NCBI RefSeq assembly: GCF_003710085.1 | Contig: NZ_CP033324.1 | Span: 1,054,001 to 1,118,000 of the forward strand | From: Nocardioides pantholopis | GTDB taxonomy: Bacteria > Actinomycetota > Actinomycetes > Propionibacteriales > Nocardioidaceae | DNA length: 64,000 nucleotides | Direction of reading: 5' to 3' | Shown here: piece after piece, positions 30,083-37,870 of the stretch | Layout of the letters: each line of letters opens with the position of its first letter | How positions within the stretch are numbered: position 1 is the stretch's first letter | The notes under the pieces: model-generated | Told to the model about the DNA's origin: nothing | Database searches by the model: none | The model's input: the letters and a program-made list of their open reading frames with translations, nothing else | Translations under genes and position numbers: made by a program

Positions 30083-31663
30083 ATGTTGTTCACTCGGCGT
30101 GGCACGGGGACCGGGCGCCACCGCCTGGGACTGGCTGCCGTCACGGCCCTCAGCCTCGGTGTCCTGACCGCCTGCGGCGGAGGATCCGGCTCCTCGGACG
30201 ACGCTCCGGAGAGCACGACGATCAAGGACCTGGTCGTCGACGTCCTCGCGGAGCCCGACTCCCTGGACCCGTTCTACCGCAACACCGCGGAGGCCCAGCG
30301 CTACTACCGCCTCGTCTACAGCAGCGTGCTGCAGTGGAACGAGGACGGGACCCTGGCTCCCGATCTGGCCGCCGAGCTCCCCTCGGTCAGCGAGGACGGG
30401 CTCACCTGGACGATCAAGCTGCGCCCGGACGTGACGTTCCACGACGGCAGCGCGCTGACGGCCGCCGACGTCGTGCACACGATCGAGGAGGCCCAGGACC
30501 CCGAGAACGGCGCGGTCTGGCTCTCCGGCGTCGCCTACGTGAAGTCGGCGAAGGCCCAGGGCGACGACACGGTCGTCATCGAGCTCACCGAGCCCTACGC
30601 CTACCTGGACAGCAAGCTCGCGATGATCCCGATCATCTCCGACGAGGACGAGTACGCGCCGAACAAGACCTACGCCACCACGGGCAACGGCAGCGGCCCG
30701 TACCGCTTCGAGTCCCTCAAGCGGGGTGACGCGCTGAAGCTGGTCCGCAACGAGGACTACTACGGCGACGCCTACAAGTTCGAGACGGTCACCTTCAAGG
30801 TGATCCCCGAGGACGCCTCCCGCATCGCGCGCCTGACCAACGGCGAGTCCCACATCGTCCCGGACCTGCCGACCGACCAGGTCGAGCTGGTCAGCAAGCG
30901 CGGCGCGAAGGCGGAGACGGTCGAGAACAACGTCTCGCGGCTGTTCGCCTACCCGTCGATGAACGCCGACCGGCCGACCTCCAACGTCGACTTCCGGCTG
31001 GCGATCGCCAACGCGATCGACCGGCAGCGGATCGTGGACCAGGTCTACGGCGGGGCTGGTCGCCCCAACAGCACCTACCTGACCTACGGCACGCTCCACC
31101 ACGACGAGGAGCTCGGCGAGTCGTTCGGCGAGAAGCCCGACCTCGACAAGGCCAAGGAGCACCTCGCCGCGTCCGGCGTCGACCTGGACCGCAAGCTGAA
31201 CATCATCGCGGTCAAGGACCCCAACGTGGTCAGCGCGGCGACGATCGTCCAGGCCAACCTCAAGGAGCTCGGCATCGAGGCGACCGTGGACTCCCAGGAC
31301 GTGGCGGGGTTCTACGCCAACCTGGTCTCCGGCGACTACGACCTGATCCTGTTCGACAGCCCGGCCTCGACCTCGACGGGCTTCGCGCCCGACTACGTCA
31401 ACGGCGGCCTGAACAGCAAGGCGGCCAACAACTTCGCCAAGTTCAAGGACGAGCAGATGGACGCGCTGCTCGACACCGCGATGACCGCGCAGGGCGAGGA
31501 GGCCCAGGCCGAGGCCTGGCGCGCCGTGCAGGAGCGCGACGTGCAGACGCAGGGCAACATCCAGATCGCGGTCTCGCAGATCAGCGAGGCGTGGTCGAAC
31601 CAGCTGGCCGGCTACCAGCCGTCCGCGACGCTCTGGCTCAACACGCTGCGCGACGTCAAGTAG
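30083..31663 (+). CDS. ABC transporter substrate-binding lipoprotein, oligopeptide family (SBP_bac_5)
   Basis: A 526-residue exported binding protein. A signal peptide ends in the lipobox LTAC (AALSLG... LGVLTACGGGSG), then a Ser/Gly/Asp linker. Family 5 motifs are EPDSLDPFYRNTAEAQRYYRLVYS, VTFHDGSALTAADVVHTIE, GSGPYRFESLKRGDALKLVRN and the pseudo-substrate site RIARLTNGESHIVPDLPTDQV. It is closely related to the binding protein at 53934-55487. No permease or ATPase gene is adjacent; the permease cut off at the right edge of the window may be its partner. Ligand unknown. Confidence 0.92.
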   Translation: MLFTRRGTGTGRHRLGLAAVTALSLGVLTACGGGSGSSDDAPESTTIKDLVVDVLAEPDSLDPFYRNTAEAQRYYRLVYSSVLQWNEDGTLAPDLAAELPSVSEDGLTWTIKLRPDVTFHDGSALTAADVVHTIEEAQDPENGAVWLSGVAYVKSAKAQGDDTVVIELTEPYAYLDSKLAMIPIISDEDEYAPNKTYATTGNGSGPYRFESLKRGDALKLVRNEDYYGDAYKFETVTFKVIPEDASRIARLTNGESHIVPDLPTDQVELVSKRGAKAETVENNVSRLFAYPSMNADRPTSNVDFRLAIANAIDRQRIVDQVYGGAGRPNSTYLTYGTLHHDEELGESFGEKPDLDKAKEHLAASGVDLDRKLNIIAVKDPNVVSAATIVQANLKELGIEATVDSQDVAGFYANLVSGDYDLILFDSPASTSTGFAPDYVNGGLNSKAANNFAKFKDEQMDALLDTAMTAQGEEAQAEAWRAVQERDVQTQGNIQIAVSQISEAWSNQLAGYQPSATLWLNTLRDVK

Positions 31664-31692
31664 TCGAGCGGCACTCACCACCGCGTCTTCCC

Positions 31693-31732
31693 ACGGCGGC
31701 GCCGGTCCGGACATCCGGGCCGGCGCCGTCGT
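31693..31732 (+). terminator. Hairpin after the SBP gene
   Basis: GGCGCCGGTCCGG (31698-31710), loop ACAT and CCGGGCCGGCGCC (31715-31727), with one U-G pair in RNA; flanking bases extend the stem to about 18 pairs. There is no T run. It lies between the SBP gene and the alpha/beta hydrolase gene. Confidence 0.55.
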
Positions 31733-31764
31733 GCGTGCCGGGCGCGATCTCGAGGAGGAACTGC

Positions 31765-32565
31765 ATGGACGAGGTCCGCAGGGAGTACGTCGACGGCCCC
31801 GAGGGGCAGGTCCACGTCCGCCGGGCCGGTCGGCCGGGCGAGGGTGGCCGGCCGCTGCTGTGCCTGCACCTGAGTCCCGGCTCGGGACGGATGTACGAGG
31901 AGCTGCTCGCCGAGCTGGGTGCCGGCCGCTTCGCGCTGGCCCCCGACACTCCCGGGTTCGGAGCCTCCGACCCGCCGCGTGACGGCCCCGCCATCGCGAC
32001 GTACGCCCGCACGATGCTCGCGCTGCTGGACCACTACGGGCTGCCCGAGGTGGACGTGCTCGGCTACCACACCGGCAGCAAGATCGCCGTGGAGCTGGCG
32101 CTGGCCGCCCCCGACCGGGTGCGCTCGCTGATCCTGGTCTCGGCGCCGCACTACACCGACGAGGAGCTCGCCGCCCAGGAGCGCCAGCTCGCGGTGCCCC
32201 GGCGGCCCGAGCCGGACGGGTCGCACCTGGTGCGCCAGTTCACCGAGCTGGTCCGGTGGGCGCCGGCGGGCACCCCGCTGGAGCTGCTCCAGCGCGAGTT
32301 CGCCGAGCAGCAGCGGGCGGGGGAGCAGGCGCACTGGGGCTACCTGGCGGCGTTCGCCTACCGGCACGCCGACCACCTGCCTCGGGTCCGGCAGCCGGTG
32401 CTCCTGCTCTGCCCGGGCGACGACCTCGAGGAGCCGACGCTGCGCGCCCGGGACCTGATCGCCACCGGCCGGTTCCTGCACCTGCCCGAGTGGGGCCACC
32501 AGATGATGGTGACCCGGACCGCCGAGGTCGCGGCGCTGGTGCGGGAGCACTCCGACGCGTCGTGA
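31765..32565 (+). CDS. Alpha/beta-hydrolase-fold protein lacking the nucleophilic serine
   Basis: A 266-residue alpha/beta hydrolase-fold protein. The oxyanion loop is present as LHLSPGSGRMYEELL, the acid and base regions are recognisable (LLLCPGDDLEEPTL; LPEWGHQMMV), but the nucleophile elbow reads G100-Y-H-T-G104 where GxSxG is expected, so His102 stands at the nucleophile position. A GAGGAGG ribosome site precedes the ATG. It could be a non-hydrolytic member, for example a cofactor-free oxygenase or lyase, or use another residue. Positioned between the SBP gene and an R3 repeat cluster. Confidence 0.82.
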   Translation: MDEVRREYVDGPEGQVHVRRAGRPGEGGRPLLCLHLSPGSGRMYEELLAELGAGRFALAPDTPGFGASDPPRDGPAIATYARTMLALLDHYGLPEVDVLGYHTGSKIAVELALAAPDRVRSLILVSAPHYTDEELAAQERQLAVPRRPEPDGSHLVRQFTELVRWAPAGTPLELLQREFAEQQRAGEQAHWGYLAAFAYRHADHLPRVRQPVLLLCPGDDLEEPTLRARDLIATGRFLHLPEWGHQMMVTRTAEVAALVREHSDAS

Positions 32566-32597
32566 TCCCGGGCCCTCCGGGGCTGGCGGCTCCGGTT

Positions 32598-32650
32598 AGC
32601 GGTGAGCTGGCCACCGAATGAGTCGCTCGAACGGTGGCAGGCTCACCGCT
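32598..32650. repeat. Palindromic repeat R3, copy 1
   Basis: Imperfect inverted repeat: AGCGGTGAGCTGGCCACCG (32598-32616), 15-base spacer, CGGTGGCAGGCTCACCGCT (32632-32650). First of three copies in the gap between two convergent genes. Confidence 0.9.
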
Positions 32651-32677
32651 GCGCCCGGCCGCCGGCGGCTTCGGGTT

Positions 32678-32730
32678 AGCGGTGAGTCAGCCACCGAAGC
32701 CCGGCCGGAAACGGTGGCAGGCTCACCGCC
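32678..32730. repeat. Palindromic repeat R3, copy 2
   Basis: AGCGGTGAGTCAGCCACCG (32678-32696), spacer AAGCCCGGCCGGAAA, CGGTGGCAGGCTCACCGC (32712-32729). Identical over its core to copy 3. Confidence 0.9.
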
Positions 32731-32750
32731 AGTCCCGGGTCCGCCGGAGC

Positions 32751-32803
32751 AGCGGTGAGTCAGCCACCGAAGCCCGGCCGGAAACGGTGGCAGGCTCACC
32801 GCT
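32751..32803. repeat. Palindromic repeat R3, copy 3
   Basis: AGCGGTGAGTCAGCCACCG (32751-32769), spacer AAGCCCGGCCGGAAA, CGGTGGCAGGCTCACCGCT (32785-32803). Copies start 80 and 73 bases apart. Confidence 0.9.
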
Positions 32804-32830
32804 GGGCCCGGGCCGGCGCCCAGCCGGTCC

Positions 32831-34222
32831 TCAGGAGCGGGCGAGCTGCCGGCGGACCACCAGGCCGAGGACGGCGAGCGCCACCGCGGCCAGCACGAAC
32901 GCGGGTGCCTCGCCCCGCGGGGTCAGGTCGACAGCGACCGCGACCTGACCGGCCGAGGCCAGGGTCGCGATGCCGAGCACCGAGCCGATCTGGCGCATCA
33001 GCGCCAGCGAGGCCATCGCGGGGGCGGACTGGTGCCCGTCCGCGGAGTCCAGCACGGTCCCGGTGTCCACGGAGTACAGCACCCCCGCGCCCACGCCCAC
33101 CAGCACCAGCGGCACCAGCAGGGCGGCGACCGGCAGCTCGCTGCCCAGCCCCAGCCACAGGTACGCCGCGGCCAGCGTCAGCAGGCTGAGCACCATCAGC
33201 GTCGCCGGGGCCAGGAACGGGCGCAGCGCGTTGACCAGCATCCCGGCCAGCGGCATCCCGGCGTTCGCGATCACCAGCAGCCAGCCGGTGCTGGTCGAGC
33301 TGAACCCCCGGCCGTCCTGGAAGTGCACCGAGATCAGGAACGCGGTGCCGTTGATGGCGGCGTTGTAGGCCAGGCAGGCGAGCAGCACCGTGCGCAGCCG
33401 GCGCGACGCGAACAGCTCCAGGTCGAGCAGCGGTCGCGTGGCGCGGCGCTCGATGGCGAGGAACACCCGCGCGAGCAGCAGCGCTGCGACGTACCCGGCG
33501 ACGACCAGCGGGACCGGGGCGGAGCCGCGGCCGGTGGCGATCAGCGACCAGGACAGCAGGGCCAGCGTCGTGCAGGCCGTCACCAGGCCGGCGAGGTCGA
33601 GCGGGCCCGGGCTGCGCCGCGGCGTGGTCCCCAGCCGCGAGGTGACCGCGATGGCGAGCAGGGCGACCGGGACCACGACGAGGAACGTCGAGCGCCAGCC
33701 GTAGTGCTCGGCCAGCGCGCCGCTCAGGATGGGCCCCAGCAGCAGCCCGGTCGAGCTGGTCATCATCCAGTAGCCGACCGCGCGGGCCCGGACCGGACCG
33801 TGGGCGAGGTTGGCGCCGAGCAGCGTGGCGCCGTTGGGCAGCACCAGCGCCGCGCCGATGCCCTGGACGATGCGCGCCCCGAGCAGCATGCCGAGGTTCG
33901 CGGACAGGGCGGCCGCGACGCCGCCGAGCGCGAAGACCGCCAGGCCGACCTGGAGGGTGGTGCGCGCGCCCCAGCGCTCGCCGAGCATGCCGCTCACCGG
34001 CATGGCGCTCGCCGCGACCAGCGGGAACATCGCGGTCAGCCACTGCAGGCCGCTCAGGCCGGCGCCCAGGTCGGCGCCGATCGTGGGGGCGGCCACGACC
34101 AGGGATGTCTGGTCGAACATCACGCAACCGACGCCGATGGCGCACATCAGGGCGACGACCACGGGCGAGCGCCCGGCGGGGGACGTCGCCGGGGCGGCGT
34201 CGCGGGGGGCGCTCGAAGCCAC
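32831..34222 (-). CDS. MFS transporter (DHA2 drug/solute efflux type)
   Basis: A 463-residue transporter with 12-14 membrane spans. TM1 carries IGVGCVMFDQTSLVVAAPTIGADLG (DHA2 motif D1-like) and motif A-like GMLGERWGARTTL; LLGARIVQGIGAALVLPNGATLL matches motif C/B of EmrB-type proteins. GTG 34222 is the only suitable start. Operator-like palindromes lie 22-46 bases upstream, in the region shared with the divergent VOC gene at 34511, so it is probably controlled with the catabolic genes and may import or export the pathway compound. Confidence 0.9.
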   Translation of the reverse strand: MASSAPRDAAPATSPAGRSPVVVALMCAIGVGCVMFDQTSLVVAAPTIGADLGAGLSGLQWLTAMFPLVAASAMPVSGMLGERWGARTTLQVGLAVFALGGVAAALSANLGMLLGARIVQGIGAALVLPNGATLLGANLAHGPVRARAVGYWMMTSSTGLLLGPILSGALAEHYGWRSTFLVVVPVALLAIAVTSRLGTTPRRSPGPLDLAGLVTACTTLALLSWSLIATGRGSAPVPLVVAGYVAALLLARVFLAIERRATRPLLDLELFASRRLRTVLLACLAYNAAINGTAFLISVHFQDGRGFSSTSTGWLLVIANAGMPLAGMLVNALRPFLAPATLMVLSLLTLAAAYLWLGLGSELPVAALLVPLVLVGVGAGVLYSVDTGTVLDSADGHQSAPAMASLALMRQIGSVLGIATLASAGQVAVAVDLTPRGEAPAFVLAAVALAVLGLVVRRQLARS

Positions 34223-34243
34223 GCAGATCCTCCTGAGACTGTT

Positions 34244-34268
34244 GGAACAGCGTTACGCTACGCGTAAC
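34244..34268. promoter_or_regulatory. Overlapping operator palindromes before the MFS gene
   Basis: GGAACAGCGTTAC (34244-34256) overlaps a perfect palindrome GTTACG-CTACG-CGTAAC (34252-34268). The sites sit just upstream of the MFS start and probably hold a repressor. Confidence 0.6.
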
Positions 34269-34409
34269 AGGCGTCGGAAGTGGGCACCGACGCCCCGACG
34301 GACTGGTCCGCTCCGTGCTGCTCGGCCCCGCTCGGCCCCGCTCGGCCGCGCAGTGTGGACAGGCGTGGGCAGACCATTGACGGCCTCGGGGAACGTCAGT
34401 AATGTCTCT

Positions 34410-34434
34410 GGAACAGCGTTTCGCACAGTGGAAC
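34410..34434. promoter_or_regulatory. IclR-type operator before the VOC-FAD-VOC operon
   Basis: GGAACAGCGTTTC (34410-34422) shares bases with a second inverted pair, GTTTC (34418-34422) and GGAAC (34430-34434). It lies about 75-100 bases before the VOC start at 34511. Same motif as at 60923 and 62029. Confidence 0.6.
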
Positions 34435-34510
34435 AGAGCGGTCTCCACTGCCGAACCAGCTGGACGATCACTCGATGCGCCCGTGCGGCGCCGCCCTGAG
34501 GGAGACCCGG

Positions 34511-35359
34511 ATGAGCCTGCAGTACCTCCGCGAGGTCGTGGTCGCCAGTGCCGACGTGGCGGCCTCCGTGCGCTTCCACCAGGAGGCCTTCGGCCTGGAG
34601 GTCCTGGACCGCGACGAGCAGGGCGGCGTGCTGCTCGGCGTCGCGGGCGCCCCCGCCGGGCACCTGCGTCTGGTGCCCGCCTCGACCGACGCCGCGACGC
34701 AGACCATGGCCGAGCCGCCCGCGGTCTGGGACCTCGGCGCCCGACTGCTGGGCATCTACTCCCACGACCTGGACGCCACCCACGCCGCGATGGCTCGCGC
34801 CGGGGGCGCCCCCCGGCCGCCGGTGACCTACCCGTACGGCGCCGCCAGCCTCTCCGAGCTCGTCGGCCGCGGCGTCGACGGCACCTGGTGGACGGTCCCG
34901 CTGGCGGTCCCCGGCGCCCACCGGCCGAGCGCGGCGTACGACGCGGACGCCGAGCGGCTGCACTCCGAGCTGCACACGGCAGTCCTGGTGGTCGAGGACC
35001 ACGACGCGGCCGTCGCGTTCTTCGAGGCGGCCGGGCTGACGACGCTCTTCGACGGCGCCATGACCGGAGACCCGTTCGACCAGCTGGTCGGCATGCCCCT
35101 GGACGCCTCGCTGCGCCTGGCCTTCATGGTCGGCCCCCGGCACCTGCCGGCGCGCCTGGAGATCATGTCCTTCACCGGCGTCCCGACCGTGGACCGCAGC
35201 GCTGACGCCGTCGGGATCCGGCGCCTGGTCTTCGTCTCCGACGATCCCGCCGGCACCCTCGAGACCCTGACCGGTGCCGGCGCCCAGCCGGTCGCCGAGG
35301 GCGTCGTGCGCGGGCCGGTGGGCGTCGAGATCGAGGTCGTCGCCGAGGTTCCGGCGTGA
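34511..35359 (+). CDS. VOC-fold protein
   Basis: A 282-residue protein with two VOC half-domains: LREVVVASADVAASVRFHQEAFGLEVLDRDEQGG and, from about residue 155, HTAVLVVEDHDAAVAFFEAAGLTTLFDGAMTGDPFDQLVGMP. The second block (GDP-x4-LVGMP, MVGPRHLPARLEIMSF) resembles lactoylglutathione-lyase-like proteins. ATG 34511 is preceded by GGAGACC. It overlaps the FAD gene by four bases (GTGA), so the products are likely made together and may act on the same substrate. The reaction is not known. Confidence 0.82.
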   Translation: MSLQYLREVVVASADVAASVRFHQEAFGLEVLDRDEQGGVLLGVAGAPAGHLRLVPASTDAATQTMAEPPAVWDLGARLLGIYSHDLDATHAAMARAGGAPRPPVTYPYGAASLSELVGRGVDGTWWTVPLAVPGAHRPSAAYDADAERLHSELHTAVLVVEDHDAAVAFFEAAGLTTLFDGAMTGDPFDQLVGMPLDASLRLAFMVGPRHLPARLEIMSFTGVPTVDRSADAVGIRRLVFVSDDPAGTLETLTGAGAQPVAEGVVRGPVGVEIEVVAEVPA

Positions 35360-36834
35360 CCCGCACCGTCGTGGTCGTCGGCACCGGCGGCGCCGGGCTG
35401 GCCACCGCGATCGCCGCGGCCGAGGGCGGGGCGCGCGTCGAGCTCGTCGACAAGCAGGCGGCCATCGGCGGGATGCTGCACATCGCGAACGGGGAGTTCT
35501 CCGGTGCCGGCAGCCGCCGCCAGGCCGAGCGCGGCATCGAGGACAGCCCCCAGCGGCACCTCGCGGAGGTCCAGCGGATCTCCCACGGCCGGGTCGACGC
35601 CGACCTCGCCGAGCTCTCCGTGCGCCACCAGGGCGAGCTCGTCGACTGGCTCGACGACCTGGGCTTCGAGTTCCACCCCGACTGCCCCGGGCTGATCCAC
35701 GGCCACGAGGTGTACGACGTGCCGCGCACCTACTGGGGCGTCGAGCACGGCCGCTCGGTGATCACGGTCCTGGAGCGGCTGCTCCTGGACCAGGTGCGCG
35801 CCGGCCGGATCCGGATGCACCTGTCCACGACCATGACCGGCCTGCGCCGCGACGGCGACCGGGTCGTCGGCGTCGAGGTGGAGCGGGACGGGGAGGCGGG
35901 CGTGATCGGCGGCGACGCCGTCGTGCTCGCGACCGGCGGCTACGACGCCAACCTCGAGCTGCGCAACCGGTTCCTGCCCGAGCACTGCCACTCGGTCCTG
36001 GTCGGCTGCCTGGACCACGCGACCGGCGACGGCCTGGTCCTCGCCGAGCAGCTGGGCGCCGCGGTCTCCGCCGACGGCATCTTCCTGCCGGTGATGGGCC
36101 TGATCCCGGACCCCGAGCGGCCCCGGCACGCGGTCGACTACCGCGAGGCGTTCGTCGAGATGGCCCCGGCCTACCGGACCCCCCACGAGATCTGGGTCAA
36201 CAAGGACGGCCGCCGGTTCGTCGCCGAGGACACCACCAGCCCCGAGCGCCGCGAGCGCGAGCTGCTGCGCCAGCCGGACAACACCATGCACGTGGTCTTC
36301 GACGCCGGCGTCGTCGAGCACGCCCCGGTCAGCCTGATCCGCAACCCTGCCGACGAGTGGACGCCCGAGCGGTTCGCCGCGGCCTGCGAGACCAGTCCCT
36401 GGGTGACTCGCGGCGACTCCCTCGAGGAGCTCGCCGAGCGGCTCGGTGTCGACGCCGAGGCGCTGGGCCGGAGCGTCGCGGCGTACAACGCGGGGGTCGA
36501 GAGCGGGCAGGACGAGCTCGGCCGCACCACGTTGCCGCGCCGCCTGGACCAGGCGCCGTACTACGCGATCACGACCGTGGCCGCCTCGATCCTGTCCCGC
36601 GACGGCCTGGCCGTGGACACCGGGATGCGGGTCCTCGACACCGACGGGCAGCCCATCTCCGGGCTGCACGCCGTCGGCGAGGTCCTGGGCAACAACAAGT
36701 TCGCCGGCGACAACTACGTCGGCGGCATGAGCATCACCCCGGCCATGACCCTGGGCCGGCTGCTCGGCAGCCGGCTCGCCGCCGCCCAGCCCGAGACGCA
36801 GGCCGAGTCCCACCCCGTGAAGGAGAGCCGATGA
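35356..36834 (+). CDS. FAD-dependent oxidoreductase, fumarate reductase/KstD-like flavoprotein
   Basis: A 492-residue FAD_binding_2 protein. The FAD site is VVVVGTGGAGLATAIAAAEGGARVELVDKQAAIGG; later landmarks are VVLATGGYDANLELRNRF, a fumarate-reductase-like centre (TPHEIWVNKDGRRFVAEDTTS), and the C-terminal cap FAGDNYVGGMSITPAMTLGRLLGSRLA. Such enzymes reduce or introduce C=C bonds next to a carbonyl. It has a homologue with the same layout at 39312-40745. Overlapping both flanking VOC genes by four bases, it is the centre of a VOC-FAD-VOC unit. Confidence 0.9.
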   Translation: MTRTVVVVGTGGAGLATAIAAAEGGARVELVDKQAAIGGMLHIANGEFSGAGSRRQAERGIEDSPQRHLAEVQRISHGRVDADLAELSVRHQGELVDWLDDLGFEFHPDCPGLIHGHEVYDVPRTYWGVEHGRSVITVLERLLLDQVRAGRIRMHLSTTMTGLRRDGDRVVGVEVERDGEAGVIGGDAVVLATGGYDANLELRNRFLPEHCHSVLVGCLDHATGDGLVLAEQLGAAVSADGIFLPVMGLIPDPERPRHAVDYREAFVEMAPAYRTPHEIWVNKDGRRFVAEDTTSPERRERELLRQPDNTMHVVFDAGVVEHAPVSLIRNPADEWTPERFAAACETSPWVTRGDSLEELAERLGVDAEALGRSVAAYNAGVESGQDELGRTTLPRRLDQAPYYAITTVAASILSRDGLAVDTGMRVLDTDGQPISGLHAVGEVLGNNKFAGDNYVGGMSITPAMTLGRLLGSRLAAAQPETQAESHPVKESR

Positions 36835-37793
36835 GCGAGCCCTGTCTGGTCGGTGGCGTCGACGCCGCCTTTCTCGGGGTCAACGACCTCGACGCGCAGC
36901 TGGAGCTGTACGTCGGCCAGCTCGGCTGGGAGGTCGCCGAGCAGGGCGTGATCCCCGCCGCCGAGGCCTCGGCGCTGTGGGGCGACGGGATCGGCGACCT
37001 GCCGGTCACCGTGCTCACCGCCGCCGGGTCGCCGCACGGCCGGCTGATCCTCCTCCAGGTCCCGACCCAGGAGGTCCCGGAGCACCCGCTGCAGGCCGAC
37101 ACCGGCCTGGTCGCGATCAACATGTACACCCGCGACATCGAGGTCAGCCACACCACGCTGGCCGACGCCGGGCAGCGCTGGCGCACCCCGCCGGCCACGT
37201 GGGCGGTGCCGCTGGGGGAGAAGCTGGTCTCGGTGACGCAGGGCTTCCTGCTGGCCCCGGAGGCCACCGACATCGTCTTCGTGCAGCCGGCCGAGGCACG
37301 CGGCACCGCCGCGTGGGACGCCGAGCCCGACCGGCACTACACCGAGCTCACCTCGGTCGTGTGCCACGTCCCCGACTTCGAGGCGGAGACGGCCTTCTGG
37401 GGTGCCGAGGGGCTGGGCCTGCAGAGCTGGTACGACGTGTCCTTCACCCACCCTGGCCTCGACGAGATGGCGCTGCTCCCTGCCGGCTCGGTGATGCGCC
37501 TGAGCTTCCTCGCGGGTCCCACGACGGCCCGCCTGGAGGTGACCCGGCTGGAGAACCGCACCCTCGGCACGGACCGGCGCGACCAGCAGCGCACCGGTCG
37601 GCACCTGGGCCACACCGGCTGGCTGTTCAAGGTTCGGGACCTTTCTGAAACATTGTTCCGCACTGAGCAATTGGGGGGTACCGTCCGATCCGGGCCCCGC
37701 GCTGGCGCACCGGCCCTCTTCGCCGGGTGCCCGGTGGCGTTCGTCGAGACCCCCAACGGACTCCCCGTCACCTTCGTCGAGGTGTCCGACTAG
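36831..37793 (+). CDS. VOC-fold protein
   Basis: A 320-residue protein with two VOC half-domains (DAAFLGVNDLDAQLELYVGQLGWEVAEQG and YTELTSVVCHVPDFEAETAFWGAEGLGLQSWYDVSF). Possible metal ligands include His and Glu residues in HTGWLF and FVEVSD, but the set is not certain. ATG overlaps the FAD gene. Near the C-terminus (37640-37680) the codons turn clearly A/T-richer than elsewhere and contain an operator-like palindrome, suggesting a promoter region for the next gene inside this coding end. Confidence 0.82.
   Translation: MSEPCLVGGVDAAFLGVNDLDAQLELYVGQLGWEVAEQGVIPAAEASALWGDGIGDLPVTVLTAAGSPHGRLILLQVPTQEVPEHPLQADTGLVAINMYTRDIEVSHTTLADAGQRWRTPPATWAVPLGEKLVSVTQGFLLAPEATDIVFVQPAEARGTAAWDAEPDRHYTELTSVVCHVPDFEAETAFWGAEGLGLQSWYDVSFTHPGLDEMALLPAGSVMRLSFLAGPTTARLEVTRLENRTLGTDRRDQQRTGRHLGHTGWLFKVRDLSETLFRTEQLGGTVRSGPRAGAPALFAGCPVAFVETPNGLPVTFVEVSD
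37647..37659. promoter_or_regulatory. Operator-like palindrome inside the VOC coding end
   Basis: GAAACATTGTTCC, matching the GRAAY-N3-RTTYC motif. It lies in coding DNA about 210 bases before the cupin start and encodes part of the sequence SETLFRTEQ with unusually A/T-rich codons. Confidence 0.4.
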
Positions 37794-37870
37794 ACCTACC
37801 TGTCCGGTTCGGCGGCACCCCGTCACCGAGCCCGATTCAACAGACCAACCGAGAAGAGAAGAGGCGCGAC

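Noticed and set aside
32598..32803. Short CRISPR-like array
   Set aside because: Repeats are long inverted repeats with conserved, not variable, spacers and there are only three; no cas genes nearby.
33032..34267. Long plus-strand frame opposite the MFS gene
   Set aside because: Gln/Arg-rich translation typical of the antisense of a membrane-protein gene.
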